Counted from the first letter of the stretch, positions 26,291-35,122 are shown. The stretch: 64,000 bases of DNA from Chitinophaga oryziterrae (GCF_009758125.1 NZ_WRXO01000004.1:592933-656932), one strand, 5' to 3'. The notes: generated from the sequence alone by a model not told the origin. Program-made: numbers and translations.

Positions 26291-27490
26291 TTACATTTTC
26301 ATTCCTGCCATAGGATCAGCACCTTTCTTAAAAATATATTCACTATTAAGTAGATAAGCACCGCTGATAACAACAATATCCCCCTCCTGCAAACCAGACT
26401 TAATTTCAATGGACTCGTCAGCTTCCAGCCCGGTTTCTACCATCCTGTTCTCAAAATTATTTTTGCCTGTCCTTACCCATACCGATGCTCCTTTTGCGTC
26501 ACGGATAACAGCGTCAACAGGAAGTGACAACGAATGATGCTGACGGCTTTTAAGCGTTACATACGCCGGCATACCAGGCTTTAACTGGTTATTGTAATTA
26601 GGTATGGTTACTCTTATCAGGTTAATCCTTGTATCAGGACTGATTTCTGGGTTTTCGAAATCTATCCGTCCTTTTATCTCTTTACCGGGCATATCAGGAA
26701 TTTGAACAACAGCATCTCCCTTCTGGTCTATTAATGATAATTGCGAGGCATATACCTGCGCTTCTGCCCATAATACGGATAAATCTGCCAGATGGACCAC
26801 GCTGCCGCCCTCAGTTACATAATCGCCTTCTTTTACATCCAGTGTGGTAATAGTACCACTGGCCGTACTATAAAAGGAGGTAAGAGCCACATATTTTTTA
26901 GTAGTGGCTAATTCAGTAATCTGAGCTTCATTCATGCCCCACAATAGCAATTTATTTTTTGCAGCCTGCGCTAATTGGGTAAAATCTATAATTGAATTAT
27001 CCAATGTTCTTTGTCTCTCCAATACTGAAATATATTCCTGTTTAGCATTATTAAGCTCTTCGCTGTACAAATCAAAAAGCCTGGAGCCTTTAGTAATATG
27101 ATCACCTATGTTCTTGTAGTATAGCTTATCAATCCTTCCTGCTACCCGCGCACTTACTATATTGATTTTCGATTCATCAATGTTTAATGTGGCACTCAAT
27201 GTCATCTGATCGCCAATAGTTCCGTCCTTTATAGTATCTGTCCGGATATTCCCCAACTGTATTTGTTGTTCACTTAATTGAATGCCATCCATCTCTTCAC
27301 TATTACTTTTCTTCACAGCCGTCAACTCCATATGACAAATAGGGCATTTACCCGGCTTACTCTCCATTATCTGCGGATCCATTGAACAGGTATAGAACAC
27401 GTCTGTATCCTTTGGCACATCGGCTTTTCTGCTTTTACAAGCTGCAAAAACAAGTAGTGCTGAAATGACTATAAAAAGTATCTTTTTCAT
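26291..27490 (-). CDS. Heavy-metal RND efflux periplasmic adaptor (CusB-like), last in operon
   Basis: 399 residues. Lipoprotein signal (LLVFAACKSRK). Directly after it comes a heavy-metal-binding domain with YTCSMDPQIMESKPGKCPICHM, that is Cys, Met and His ligands. Then the membrane fusion protein body follows: VSARVAGRIDKLY barrel-sandwich, a coiled-coil hairpin around LNNAKQEYISVLERQRTL, and a beta-barrel with GVLPGM-type PGMPAYVTLKS. It links the inner membrane pump with the TolC-like channel and delivers metal. It is the second adaptor of the operon, 3 bases after the first. The two are clearly different in sequence, so they are not a recent duplication. Confidence 0.9.
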   Translation of the reverse strand: MKKILFIVISALLVFAACKSRKADVPKDTDVFYTCSMDPQIMESKPGKCPICHMELTAVKKSNSEEMDGIQLSEQQIQLGNIRTDTIKDGTIGDQMTLSATLNIDESKINIVSARVAGRIDKLYYKNIGDHITKGSRLFDLYSEELNNAKQEYISVLERQRTLDNSIIDFTQLAQAAKNKLLLWGMNEAQITELATTKKYVALTSFYSTASGTITTLDVKEGDYVTEGGSVVHLADLSVLWAEAQVYASQLSLIDQKGDAVVQIPDMPGKEIKGRIDFENPEISPDTRINLIRVTIPNYNNQLKPGMPAYVTLKSRQHHSLSLPVDAVIRDAKGASVWVRTGKNNFENRMVETGLEADESIEIKSGLQEGDIVVISGAYLLNSEYIFKKGADPMAGMKM

Positions 27491-27493
27491 TGC

Positions 27494-28699
27494 CTAATTA
27501 TTTACTTTGATAAAACTTTCGCTATCAGCCAGGTATTGGGCATTTTCGGCAACACTATCCGTTGCAGATAATCCTTTTAGTATTTCTATTTTATTATTAT
27601 TTACCAATCCTGTTTCTACTTTATGCGCTTTAAAACCACCGGCTGATCTGAGGAAAACTATCTTATCCAGACCAAGTGAAATAATGGCATCTTTCGGTAA
27701 CCAGTTTGCATTAACTGCATTGCCCCGGATGAGTGCTTTTACCTGGCTTCCTACCGGAATATGTAGTGTTGAATTGTCAAAAACTACCCTTGCGGTTATC
27801 GTTTTGTTCTCTTTTCTTATAACTGGTTCAATAAAATCAATTGTTGCTAAAAAGCTTTTCTCCGGTGCTGTTTCAGGTATGATCTGTACTTTATTCCCTA
27901 CCTTAACAAAAGATTGGCGGTCGGTGTAAATATTCAGCAATGCCCAAAGGTGATGCGCATTATATACCGAAAATACAGGCTGCCCCTGCTGTACGTACAT
28001 CCCTTCTCTTACGTCCAGTTCCCTTGTTACTAGGGAATTTCTCATTTCTGACGGAGCCATGTTTTTTGCCGGATCATGAATATGCCCGCTATAATTGCTG
28101 TATATTGAAACAGCGGTTAAAGATTTGCCGTTTTGTATTACCTGCTGTAATTGCTGTGTGGTTACCCCCAACAGCAACAATCTTTCTTTCGCAGCATTTA
28201 TCAGTGTTGTATTGGTGGGGTCATTCTTTAAAAGAAACAGAAGGTTTTGCTGGTCGGTCATTAATTCAGGACTGTAAATATCCATCACCTTTTGCCCTGC
28301 TCTAACATCCTGAAAATTATACCTTAGATAAAGTTTCTCAATTCTTCCAGAAACCCTTGCGGAAATATTTCCTATCATTCTTGTATCGTAGGCAATGGTA
28401 CCCAGCGCTTCTGTTTGAATAGTATCACTATCCGGCTGTATGGTGATAACAGGGATAGAAGACACCACAAATCCATTGGTAGGTTTAAGTAAAGTGTTCA
28501 GGTCAACTTCCTTTATTGCTTTTTCATCAGCCCCTTTTTTTACCAGCGTCATTCCACAGATAGGGCAGTTGCCGGGTTTATCCCGTATGATCTGAGGGTG
28601 CATAGAGCAGGTGTATTCTCCCTGCTGTGTATGGCTTTTACAGGATACCAGGCTGATAACAACTATGAATAATCCAATAATATGTTTATACCGGCTCAT
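27494..28699 (-). CDS. Heavy-metal RND efflux periplasmic adaptor (CusB-like)
   Basis: 401 residues with a lipoprotein signal (VVISLVSCKSH) and an N-terminal metal-binding motif YTCSMHPQIIRDKPGNCPICGM. The adaptor core follows: ISARVSGRIEKLYLRY, the helical hairpin (YSPELMTDQQNLLFLL) and LDVREGMYVQQGQPVF. In CusB, methionines near the N-terminus pass Cu(I)/Ag(I) to CusA; the Cys/Met/His cluster here would serve the same end. It lies 12 bases after the TolC-like gene and 3 bases before the other adaptor gene, on one transcript with the pump. Confidence 0.92.
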   Translation of the reverse strand: MSRYKHIIGLFIVVISLVSCKSHTQQGEYTCSMHPQIIRDKPGNCPICGMTLVKKGADEKAIKEVDLNTLLKPTNGFVVSSIPVITIQPDSDTIQTEALGTIAYDTRMIGNISARVSGRIEKLYLRYNFQDVRAGQKVMDIYSPELMTDQQNLLFLLKNDPTNTTLINAAKERLLLLGVTTQQLQQVIQNGKSLTAVSIYSNYSGHIHDPAKNMAPSEMRNSLVTRELDVREGMYVQQGQPVFSVYNAHHLWALLNIYTDRQSFVKVGNKVQIIPETAPEKSFLATIDFIEPVIRKENKTITARVVFDNSTLHIPVGSQVKALIRGNAVNANWLPKDAIISLGLDKIVFLRSAGGFKAHKVETGLVNNNKIEILKGLSATDSVAENAQYLADSESFIKVNN

Positions 28700-28711
28700 A
28701 CTTTTTTCTTT

Positions 28712-29968
28712 TTATTGTATTTCCAATATTCTTTCCATTTCAGCCTGCATCAATAGCAACTGTTGTAACTGTTCAAGGTATTCGAGTTGCGTCATGTTTA
28801 ACGTTTCCCAGGCGTCGTATAAGGTAAAGAGCTGTTCCGTGTTTTGTTCATATGCCAGCTGCATGACCTGGAAATTTCTTTTTAATGCAGGAATGATATT
28901 TTCATCAAACAATTTTATCTGCTTTTTCTTTAGCGCTATTTCATTTTTCATGTTATAAGCAGCACCGCTTACATCATTTACCATCATTTGCCTTTGCTGG
29001 TTCAGTGAGGATACCTTCCATTTAAGGCTTTCCACATTGGCATTAACTGTTTTCGATGACCATTTTGCCATTGGTATTTTTACTGTTCCCATCAGACTGT
29101 ATTGCATAGGTTGTCCTCCAAAACCAAACATGTGATTATAGGAAACACCAAACTCCGGCTTTAACTTAGCTCTTTCTGCACTTTGTTGCAGGTATGTTAA
29201 TTGTATGTCTTTTTCAACAGCTTTAATATCGCTTCTGCTATTAATGAAAGTAGTACTGTCTAATTGCGCAGCGGCATAATCGTTTACCTGATAAATGGTG
29301 TCAATATCGAACACGGTCAGTTTGTCACGATTCATCAGGGTATTTAATGCCACCTGCTTTTGTTTGATATCGTTCTCCAGTACCAGTCGTGTATTTTGCA
29401 GATTACCCAGTGCTGCTTTGGCTTTGTAATAGGCACCTATTTTTTCAAGCCCGTTCTTATAACGTATCTCAGCATTCTGAATCATAAAATTGAGGAGCTT
29501 CTCATTCTGGTCTATGACACTTAGCTTTTTTTTGATGATGATCCATTGATAATAATTCTTTTTTGCCATTGCATACAACTCATTTAGGGACGCCTTCTTT
29601 TTTTCTGCATCAACGGATGATACTGCTTCCATATACTTCGCTTCTGCATCCTGTTTCCTTTTATTGGGAAACATTTGCTGTGCAGAGATCATGAACTGTC
29701 CCATGCCGGGGGTACCATCCTGACCTTTTTTCCATAAGGCAGGGTTATAAGGTGTCATCCAAAGTCCTCCGCCAATCTCCGGTGGTTCCCAGTTGTGAAC
29801 ACCTTTGGCCGCTTCATCCTGCGAACGGATTTCGGCATCATACATTTTTAAGCCCGGGTTATCTTTTTGTATCTGCTGAAAAATTACTTCCAGCGTTACC
29901 TTATCCTGTGCCAATGCCTTGCAGGAGAGTAATAGCAAAACAGCGGTTATCGAGAATGAATTTTTCAT
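28712..29968 (-). CDS. TolC family outer membrane efflux channel (CusC-like)
   Basis: 418 residues with a signal peptide (MKNSFSITAVLLLLSCKALAQ). Two repeated outer-membrane-factor halves are recognisable by long heptad-rich helices (DAEAKYMEAVSSVDAEKKKASL ends one, ENDIKQKQVALNTLMNR another) and strand regions. It forms the trimeric duct across the outer membrane for the RND pump encoded just upstream, 3 bases away. Met-rich turns (GGGLWMTPYNP, GTPGMGQFM) near the N-terminus may help metal handling. Confidence 0.88.
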   Translation of the reverse strand: MKNSFSITAVLLLLSCKALAQDKVTLEVIFQQIQKDNPGLKMYDAEIRSQDEAAKGVHNWEPPEIGGGLWMTPYNPALWKKGQDGTPGMGQFMISAQQMFPNKRKQDAEAKYMEAVSSVDAEKKKASLNELYAMAKKNYYQWIIIKKKLSVIDQNEKLLNFMIQNAEIRYKNGLEKIGAYYKAKAALGNLQNTRLVLENDIKQKQVALNTLMNRDKLTVFDIDTIYQVNDYAAAQLDSTTFINSRSDIKAVEKDIQLTYLQQSAERAKLKPEFGVSYNHMFGFGGQPMQYSLMGTVKIPMAKWSSKTVNANVESLKWKVSSLNQQRQMMVNDVSGAAYNMKNEIALKKKQIKLFDENIIPALKRNFQVMQLAYEQNTEQLFTLYDAWETLNMTQLEYLEQLQQLLLMQAEMERILEIQ

Positions 29969-29971
29969 ATA

Positions 29972-31912
29972 CTAATGTTTTACTTCCAGCACGTCTATCT
30001 TTCCATGCCTGCGTAATTCGTATTCTTTTGTTATTAAGAAAATGAGGGGAGTTACCAATAAAATATGTGTAGCGGATGTAAGTACACCACCAATCATAGG
30101 TAACACGATCGGTTTCATTACATCGCTTCCCACACCATGGCTCCACAGGATCGGTATCAATGCAAAAAGTGATACGGATACTGTCATCATCTTCGGACGC
30201 AAACGTTTTGCTGCACCGGAAATTACATACTCCCGCAAATCAGATGGGGTAATCGTTTCTTTTGAATTGCCTTTTAATGTTACCAATTGTTGCATAGCAT
30301 CGTTGAGGTAAATAACCATGACGATACCTGTTTCTACCGCCAGTCCAAACAACGCAATAAAGCCAACGGCGACAGCAACAGAAAGATTAACGTGCCAGAA
30401 GTAGATCATATAAGCGCCGCCTATTAATGCAAAAGGAATGGATATAAGGCTGAAAAAGGCTTCCCGTACCGAATGAAAGGCAAAATACATGCACATGAAA
30501 ATGATGAGCAGGACAAAGGGCAAAATCAGCATTAGCGTCTTTTCGCTTCTTATCAGGTTTTCATATTGCCCGCTCCACTCAATAAAATAACCCTTTGGCA
30601 TTTTTGACATCATCTGATCTAATTTCTGTTGCGCTTCCTGTACAGTACTACCCAAATCCCTTTCGCGAACATTGAACAGTACCGTACCCCGTAACAAAGC
30701 ATTTTCTGAATTAATCATAGGCGGACCTTCTGATATTTTTATATCAGCGACGGCTTCCAGGGGGACCGGTCCAAAATCAGGTGTCTGTACCTGTAACCTT
30801 TTCAGCGACTGCAGATTATCCCTGAAATCCTGCCCAAATCTTGCATTCACAGAAAAACGCTGCCGGCCTTCCACGGTAGTAGTTAACTTTACGCCACCTA
30901 ATGCACTTTCAATCACATCGTTTAAGTCATCAACACTTAAACCATACCGGCCAATCTCTTCCCGCTTTACTGCAATATCAATATACTTTCCGCCTGTAAT
31001 CGGCTCTACATACAAGTCTTTTACACCATCAATACCCTGCAGATGTTTTTTAACTTCCTGCGCAAAGGCATAAATAGTATCCAGATTTTGCCCGTATACC
31101 TTTACGCCCACATCGGTACGGATACCTGTGGAAAGCATATTGATCCGATTAATAATAGGCTGTGTCCATCCATTCGTTACGCCAGGTATTTGTAATTTTG
31201 AATTGAGCTCATTGATAATATCATCTTTGGTTTTACCTTCCCGCCAGGCTGATTTTGGTTTGAGTATGATAATCGTTTCAATCATGCTGATAGGGGAGTT
31301 GTCAGTGGCAGTATTGGCCCTGCCTGCTTTACCCAAAACATTTTCTACTTCGGGTACCGTCTTAATCAATCTGTCCTGTACCTGTAACAATCTTTTCACT
31401 TCCGAATTAGATATATCGGGCAAAGCAACAGGCATAAATAAAATAGAACCTTCATCCAGCGGGGGCATAAATTCTTTACCCAAACTTATTAGCAGGGGGA
31501 TACTTATCAGTAATGCGATAATATTGATACCAATAGTCGTTTTACGCCATTTGATGCAGGTACGGATTACGGGTTCATATATTTTCTCCAAACGGCTGTT
31601 AATCGGGTTCGCACTTTCAGGTCTGAACCTTCCTTTCATAAACAGGGAGATCAAAACAGGCGCTAACGTTACTACCAGTATTGCATCCACTGCCATAATG
31701 AATGTTTTGGTAAAGGCCAATGGTCCAAACAGTTTTCCTTCCTGTCCGGTAAGTAAAAAGACAGGCAGGAAGGATGCAATGATGATGACCGTAGAAAAAA
31801 ACACCCCTCTTGATACCTGTTTACTGGAACGCTCAATAATAGCCATCCGGATATCTTCGGGTATTTTTACGTAATCCTTTTGAGGAAGTATCTTTTTAAA
31901 TATTTTTTTCAT
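29972..31912 (-). CDS. CusA/CzcA heavy-metal RND pump, C-terminal part of a split gene
   Basis: 646 residues. It begins with a short basic leader and then transmembrane helix 5 of the pump (RGVFFSTVIIIASFLPVFLL, GQEGKLFGPLAFTKTF), followed by the second periplasmic loop and helices 7-12. The loop holds NMLSTGIRTDVGVKVYG and GPPMINSENALLRG, where two of the three copper-binding Met of E. coli CusA appear kept, while the third position has Leu (YGLSVDDL). The start codon overlaps the stop of the N-terminal part (ATGA, 4 bases). Together both proteins make 1075 residues, the length of a complete CusA. The break lies in the cytoplasmic loop between helices 4 and 5. Confidence 0.9.
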   Translation of the reverse strand: MKKIFKKILPQKDYVKIPEDIRMAIIERSSKQVSRGVFFSTVIIIASFLPVFLLTGQEGKLFGPLAFTKTFIMAVDAILVVTLAPVLISLFMKGRFRPESANPINSRLEKIYEPVIRTCIKWRKTTIGINIIALLISIPLLISLGKEFMPPLDEGSILFMPVALPDISNSEVKRLLQVQDRLIKTVPEVENVLGKAGRANTATDNSPISMIETIIILKPKSAWREGKTKDDIINELNSKLQIPGVTNGWTQPIINRINMLSTGIRTDVGVKVYGQNLDTIYAFAQEVKKHLQGIDGVKDLYVEPITGGKYIDIAVKREEIGRYGLSVDDLNDVIESALGGVKLTTTVEGRQRFSVNARFGQDFRDNLQSLKRLQVQTPDFGPVPLEAVADIKISEGPPMINSENALLRGTVLFNVRERDLGSTVQEAQQKLDQMMSKMPKGYFIEWSGQYENLIRSEKTLMLILPFVLLIIFMCMYFAFHSVREAFFSLISIPFALIGGAYMIYFWHVNLSVAVAVGFIALFGLAVETGIVMVIYLNDAMQQLVTLKGNSKETITPSDLREYVISGAAKRLRPKMMTVSVSLFALIPILWSHGVGSDVMKPIVLPMIGGVLTSATHILLVTPLIFLITKEYELRRHGKIDVLEVKH

Positions 31913-33198
31913 GGCTGCTTGGGTTTATTGGCAGGGTTATTCTGCCAATCTGATAAATTACGATATGAGTTTTCACTCATGATGATACCGTTATCTACAA
32001 TTACACCAATGGCTAATGCAATACCGGTAAGCGACATGATATTAGAGGATAGGCCAAAGGCATTGAGTAAGATGAAACTGATGGAAATGGTGATAGGTAT
32101 TTGTATAATGATACTTAATGCGCTCCGCCAATGAAACAGGAAAAGGATAACGATGATGCAGACAATTGTAATCTCTTCAAACAGTTTGCCCTTAATGGTT
32201 TCAATGGCTGCTTCGATCAATGTGCTGCGGTCATATGCTACTTTAAAGCTAACGCCTTCAGGTAATCCTCTTTGCACTTCTCCCATTTTCTTTTTGACGG
32301 CAGTGATTACCTTATCTGCATTTTCGCCATACCGCATAACTACTATGCCGCCCACTACTTCGCCTTCCCCGTTTTCGTCAAAAATGCCCAGGCGGAGGTC
32401 GCCCCCCATTTGTACAGTGCCAATATCTTTCACTCTTACAGGGATGCCATTATAATTGCTCACAGCGATGGTTTCCAGGTCTTCTTTACTCTTTACGTAA
32501 CCCAATCCGCGAATGATGTAAGCCATATCGCTCATCTCAAATTTCCTTCCACCTACATCATTGTTGTTGGCTTTTACTTTATTCATCACATCCATTAAAG
32601 AAACACGGTAGTATTGCAGTTTTACAGGGTCAACTACCAACTGGTATTGCTTTTCAAAACCACCAAAAGAGGCTACTTCTGCCACGCCAGGTACTGTTTG
32701 AAGGGCAAACTTGATGTACCAGTCCTGTAGCGCCCTTTGCTCCCCTAAATCCATTTTCTTTGCATCCAGCGTGTACCAGAAAACATGTCCTACTCCTGTT
32801 CCATCCGGTCCAAGCGTAGGTGTAATACCCGGGGGTAATAAACGTTGTGCATAGTTTAGTCGTTCCAATACCCTTGTTCTTGCCCAATAAGTATCAACAT
32901 TATCCTCAAAAATCACATATACAAAGCTCATCCCAAACATGGATGTTCCCCGTATATTCCTGACTTTTGGAATGCCCTGCAGGTTACTGACCAAAGGATA
33001 GGTAACCTGGTCTTCCATTATCTGCGGACTGCGTCCCATCCATTCGGTAAAAACAATGACCTGGTTCTCCGATAAATCAGGAATGGCATCAATCGGGTTT
33101 TGCTGAATGGAGTAAATCCCCCATGCAAACAGGACCGCCGCTGCAAGCAGTACCACGAACCTGTTGCGTAAAGAAATTTCTATGAGTTTTTGAACCAT
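31909..33198 (-). CDS. CusA/CzcA heavy-metal RND pump, N-terminal part of a split gene
   Basis: 429 residues: helix 1 (LIEISLRNRFVVLLAAAVLF), the family signature NPIDAIPDLSENQVIV and the first periplasmic loop, then helices 2-4. Helix 4 carries the proton-relay residues Asp402 and Glu409 in GVIVDNGIIMSEN, seven residues apart as in E. coli CusA (Asp405/Glu412). The protein stops 20 residues later in a Pro/Asn-rich tail. No slippery sequence precedes the stop, and the downstream part restarts at an overlapping ATG, so coupled translation of two chains is more likely than programmed frameshifting. A sequencing error cannot be excluded. Confidence 0.9.
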   Translation of the reverse strand: MVQKLIEISLRNRFVVLLAAAVLFAWGIYSIQQNPIDAIPDLSENQVIVFTEWMGRSPQIMEDQVTYPLVSNLQGIPKVRNIRGTSMFGMSFVYVIFEDNVDTYWARTRVLERLNYAQRLLPPGITPTLGPDGTGVGHVFWYTLDAKKMDLGEQRALQDWYIKFALQTVPGVAEVASFGGFEKQYQLVVDPVKLQYYRVSLMDVMNKVKANNNDVGGRKFEMSDMAYIIRGLGYVKSKEDLETIAVSNYNGIPVRVKDIGTVQMGGDLRLGIFDENGEGEVVGGIVVMRYGENADKVITAVKKKMGEVQRGLPEGVSFKVAYDRSTLIEAAIETIKGKLFEEITIVCIIVILFLFHWRSALSIIIQIPITISISFILLNAFGLSSNIMSLTGIALAIGVIVDNGIIMSENSYRNLSDWQNNPANKPKQP

Positions 33199-33209
33199 AG
33201 CTTTAAGTA

Positions 33210-33443
33210 TTAATGTTTAGTGCTGTCCATGTTCATGTCTTTCATCATTTCCTTTTTCACTAAGTCCATTCCACATTTAGGGCATTTACCCGGCTTATCG
33301 CTGATTACTTCTGGATGCATAGAACAGGTGTACATTACTTTAGCTGTCATTGTGGTGCTATCCTGGGCGTTCTTTTTATTTGTTCCGCCTGAACAGGCTG
33401 CAAAACCTGTTGCAATTATCATAGTGATAATAATCGTTTTCAT
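33210..33443 (-). CDS. Small heavy-metal-binding lipoprotein
   Basis: 77 residues with a lipoprotein signal (IATGFAACSGG) and one heavy-metal-binding domain YTCSMHPEVISDKPGKCPKCGM, the same motif found at the N-termini of both adaptors. The tail is rich in Met and Lys (EMMKDMNMDSTKH) and adds a His. It is the first gene of the efflux operon, 11 bases before cusA-N, and may act as a periplasmic metal chaperone in the manner of CusF, although the fold differs. Confidence 0.85.
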   Translation of the reverse strand: MKTIIITMIIATGFAACSGGTNKKNAQDSTTMTAKVMYTCSMHPEVISDKPGKCPKCGMDLVKKEMMKDMNMDSTKH

Positions 33444-33571
33444 TTTTGTAAGATTTAGATGTGTACAGACAATCAGTACTGCTTAATGCAATACATTTTA
33501 GATAGAGTAATTGTAAATAAATGATAAGTCACTATGAAATAATGACTGTAATATGCCCGGGGAGAGCATTG

Positions 33572-33961
33572 TCAGATTCTGTAGATGCAGTTGAGAATAT
33601 AAACAGGAACGCCATAATGCAGTGGCGGCGCATTGCCTGGATTGGCCGGATTTATTTGTTGAAATACAGTAAGAACGGGACTTTGATAAGAAGAGGGGAA
33701 TATATGGAGGTCGGTGAAATACTTAGTAGGATTGAGAACATTATCTGTAGTAATATGATTGTCCTTAACCTTTAATATATGGTATTTGTTTTCGCAACAT
33801 CCGCTTTTTTCACGGTCCTTGTGGCAATTTTCTTTTTTGTCCTCTTTAAAAGCAAATGATACTGATTTCAGCTTGCCACAGCAATAGAACTGCTTTATAC
33901 TAACACCACAAGCGGCAGTAGTATATATAATTAACAGCAATATAGCAGAAGCCTTTTTCAT
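33572..33961 (-). CDS. HYC_CC_PP family protein
   Basis: 129 residues from the ATG at 33961 (MKKASAILLLIIYTTAACG); a reading from 34096 would add 45 residues before a normal signal segment. The protein has the ordered features of the HYC_CC_PP family of Bacteroidota: FYCCGK near the N-terminus, CHKDREKSGCCENKYHILKVKDNH in two parts in the centre, and a C-terminal PPLHYGVPVYILNCIYRI with the proline pair. These small exported proteins are commonly found by metal efflux genes, as here, about 130 bases upstream of the cus operon. A role in metal binding is plausible from the Cys and His residues. Confidence 0.75.
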   Translation of the reverse strand: MKKASAILLLIIYTTAACGVSIKQFYCCGKLKSVSFAFKEDKKENCHKDREKSGCCENKYHILKVKDNHITTDNVLNPTKYFTDLHIFPSSYQSPVLTVFQQINPANPGNAPPLHYGVPVYILNCIYRI

Positions 33962-34130
33962 TCCAGGCATAAAGATAATATACTTTCTTAAACATTGTTT
34001 TATATAATTATATTTTTTCAAAACCATCTGATGATACCGTTGTCGGATTTTCTCAATTTTATGAAGGATGCTGTCATCCTGATTATCCAGTTGCAACAGT
34101 ATGATTTTATGATTGGTATCAGATGATGGG

Positions 34131-34916
34131 TTATTCCACCATCACTATTTTAGCACTGCCTGTATTTTTTACAATACCGATCAGTTCATTGGTAATAGGT
34201 TCGCCCATTTCAATCCCAATTGATAATATCAGTGTCTGATTTTCTTCATTTGCATATCCGTTTTCTATTTTTACTTCAATCTGTTGTGCAGCAAAAGGTA
34301 TTTGTGCTGTCTGCCATGCGGTATAAACGCGTTTAACGAAACGATGCGTCCTTTCCTGCACTGGCTTAGCCCCATTATCAGTTAATATACCCAGGGAAAT
34401 AATAAAGCGGTAGAGAGGTGCTTTCCAGGGAAGGAACAGGTTTACACCGGGGATCAGGTCCGGAAACTGGACTACTGCACTGCAGGTTGTCCTGTTAATG
34501 GTACATTGCAGCGGGTGTCTTACAATGCCGTCAAGAGGATACCTGTTATTCAGACTAAACCCGTTCAGCAGCTGCCTGTGTTTAGCGAATAATACTTCTC
34601 TTTTACCTTTAGGATTTACCTTATCATAAGATTGAATAATTTTTGATAAGCTATTCAGTTTTGGAGTGATATTATAATCTGCCAGGTGTTTCAAATAGGT
34701 CAACATCCATCTCACATTACTACCCGCCTTTGAGCTGACGCCAAAGTCTGCGTTATTGTCCCGGATAGCTTTACAGGTGGGGGATTTAGCTATTTTCTTT
34801 CTGGAGCCACCACCTTTTGTTCGTACTATGTAAACGCCCTCCATGTCTTTCCGTGTATAACAAGACATGTTACCCACGCTTCCGGTAAATGGGATCCCGC
34901 TCTTTAATATTGCCAT
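34131..34916 (-). CDS. Hypothetical protein, possibly DUF6266-like
   Basis: 261 residues, no signal peptide or membrane helix. The opening (MAILKSGIPFTGSVGNMSCY, then VYIVRTKGGGSRK) recalls the start of DUF6266 proteins, which are widespread and uncharacterised in Bacteroidota. The resemblance is from memory and limited to the first 40 residues. The rest has basic stretches and predicted strands. It is flanked by the repeat-rich region at 34985-35122, from which it would be transcribed. No function can be given. Confidence 0.6.
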   Translation of the reverse strand: MAILKSGIPFTGSVGNMSCYTRKDMEGVYIVRTKGGGSRKKIAKSPTCKAIRDNNADFGVSSKAGSNVRWMLTYLKHLADYNITPKLNSLSKIIQSYDKVNPKGKREVLFAKHRQLLNGFSLNNRYPLDGIVRHPLQCTINRTTCSAVVQFPDLIPGVNLFLPWKAPLYRFIISLGILTDNGAKPVQERTHRFVKRVYTAWQTAQIPFAAQQIEVKIENGYANEENQTLILSIGIEMGEPITNELIGIVKNTGSAKIVMVE

Positions 34917-34984
34917 AACAAGTTCTTTAAAAGGTTATAATGAGTATTCTAAAATACTTAAATTCTATATAAAAACCAAGAACA

Positions 34985-35030
34985 AAGCATATATAAAGCA
35001 TACCTCTAGAAGTATGCTTTATATATGCTT
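34985..35030. repeat. 19-bp perfect inverted repeat
   Basis: Left arm 34985-35003 (AAGCATATATAAAGCATAC) and right arm 35012-35030 are exact reverse complements around an 8-base spacer that includes TCTAGA. It is AT-rich (GC only in the GCAT/ATGC units), unlike terminators elsewhere in the window, and has no T-tract. It could be an operator, a recombination site or a cruciform-forming element. Confidence 0.8.
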
Positions 35031-35033
35031 CAT

Positions 35034-35066
35034 ATATGGATTACATATGGCTTATATATGGATTAT
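35034..35066. repeat. Three tandem 11-bp direct repeats
   Basis: ATATGGATTAC (35034-35044), ATATGGCTTAT (35045-35055) and ATATGGATTAT (35056-35066) follow each other without a gap. The 11-bp period is close to one helical turn, so a protein could bind the same face three times. It starts 3 bases after the 19-bp inverted repeat. Confidence 0.75.
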
Positions 35067-35091
35067 ACTCCTGATCACAAGCCTGTTAAGG

Positions 35092-35122
35092 CCTTAGAAG
35101 GATATTGTTAATCCTTCTAAGG
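35092..35122. repeat. 12-bp perfect inverted repeat
   Basis: CCTTAGAAGGAT (35092-35103) pairs with ATCCTTCTAAGG (35111-35122) over a 7-base loop ATTGTTA. There is no T-tract directly after it. It lies 26 bases from the tandem repeats. Confidence 0.75.

Noticed and set aside
31128..31874. 248-codon plus-strand frame in the cusA region
   Set aside because: Complement of a conserved RND pump sequence; long antisense frame caused by codon bias.
31905..31930. Programmed frameshift joining both cusA parts
   Set aside because: No slippery heptamer before the stop; the A7 run lies after the stop codon, so coupled re-initiation is the simpler view.
33521..33775. 84-codon plus-strand frame
   Set aside because: Antisense to the HYC_CC_PP gene, no signal or family.
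35034..35066. CRISPR array
   Set aside because: Repeats are 11 bp without spacers and no cas gene is present.
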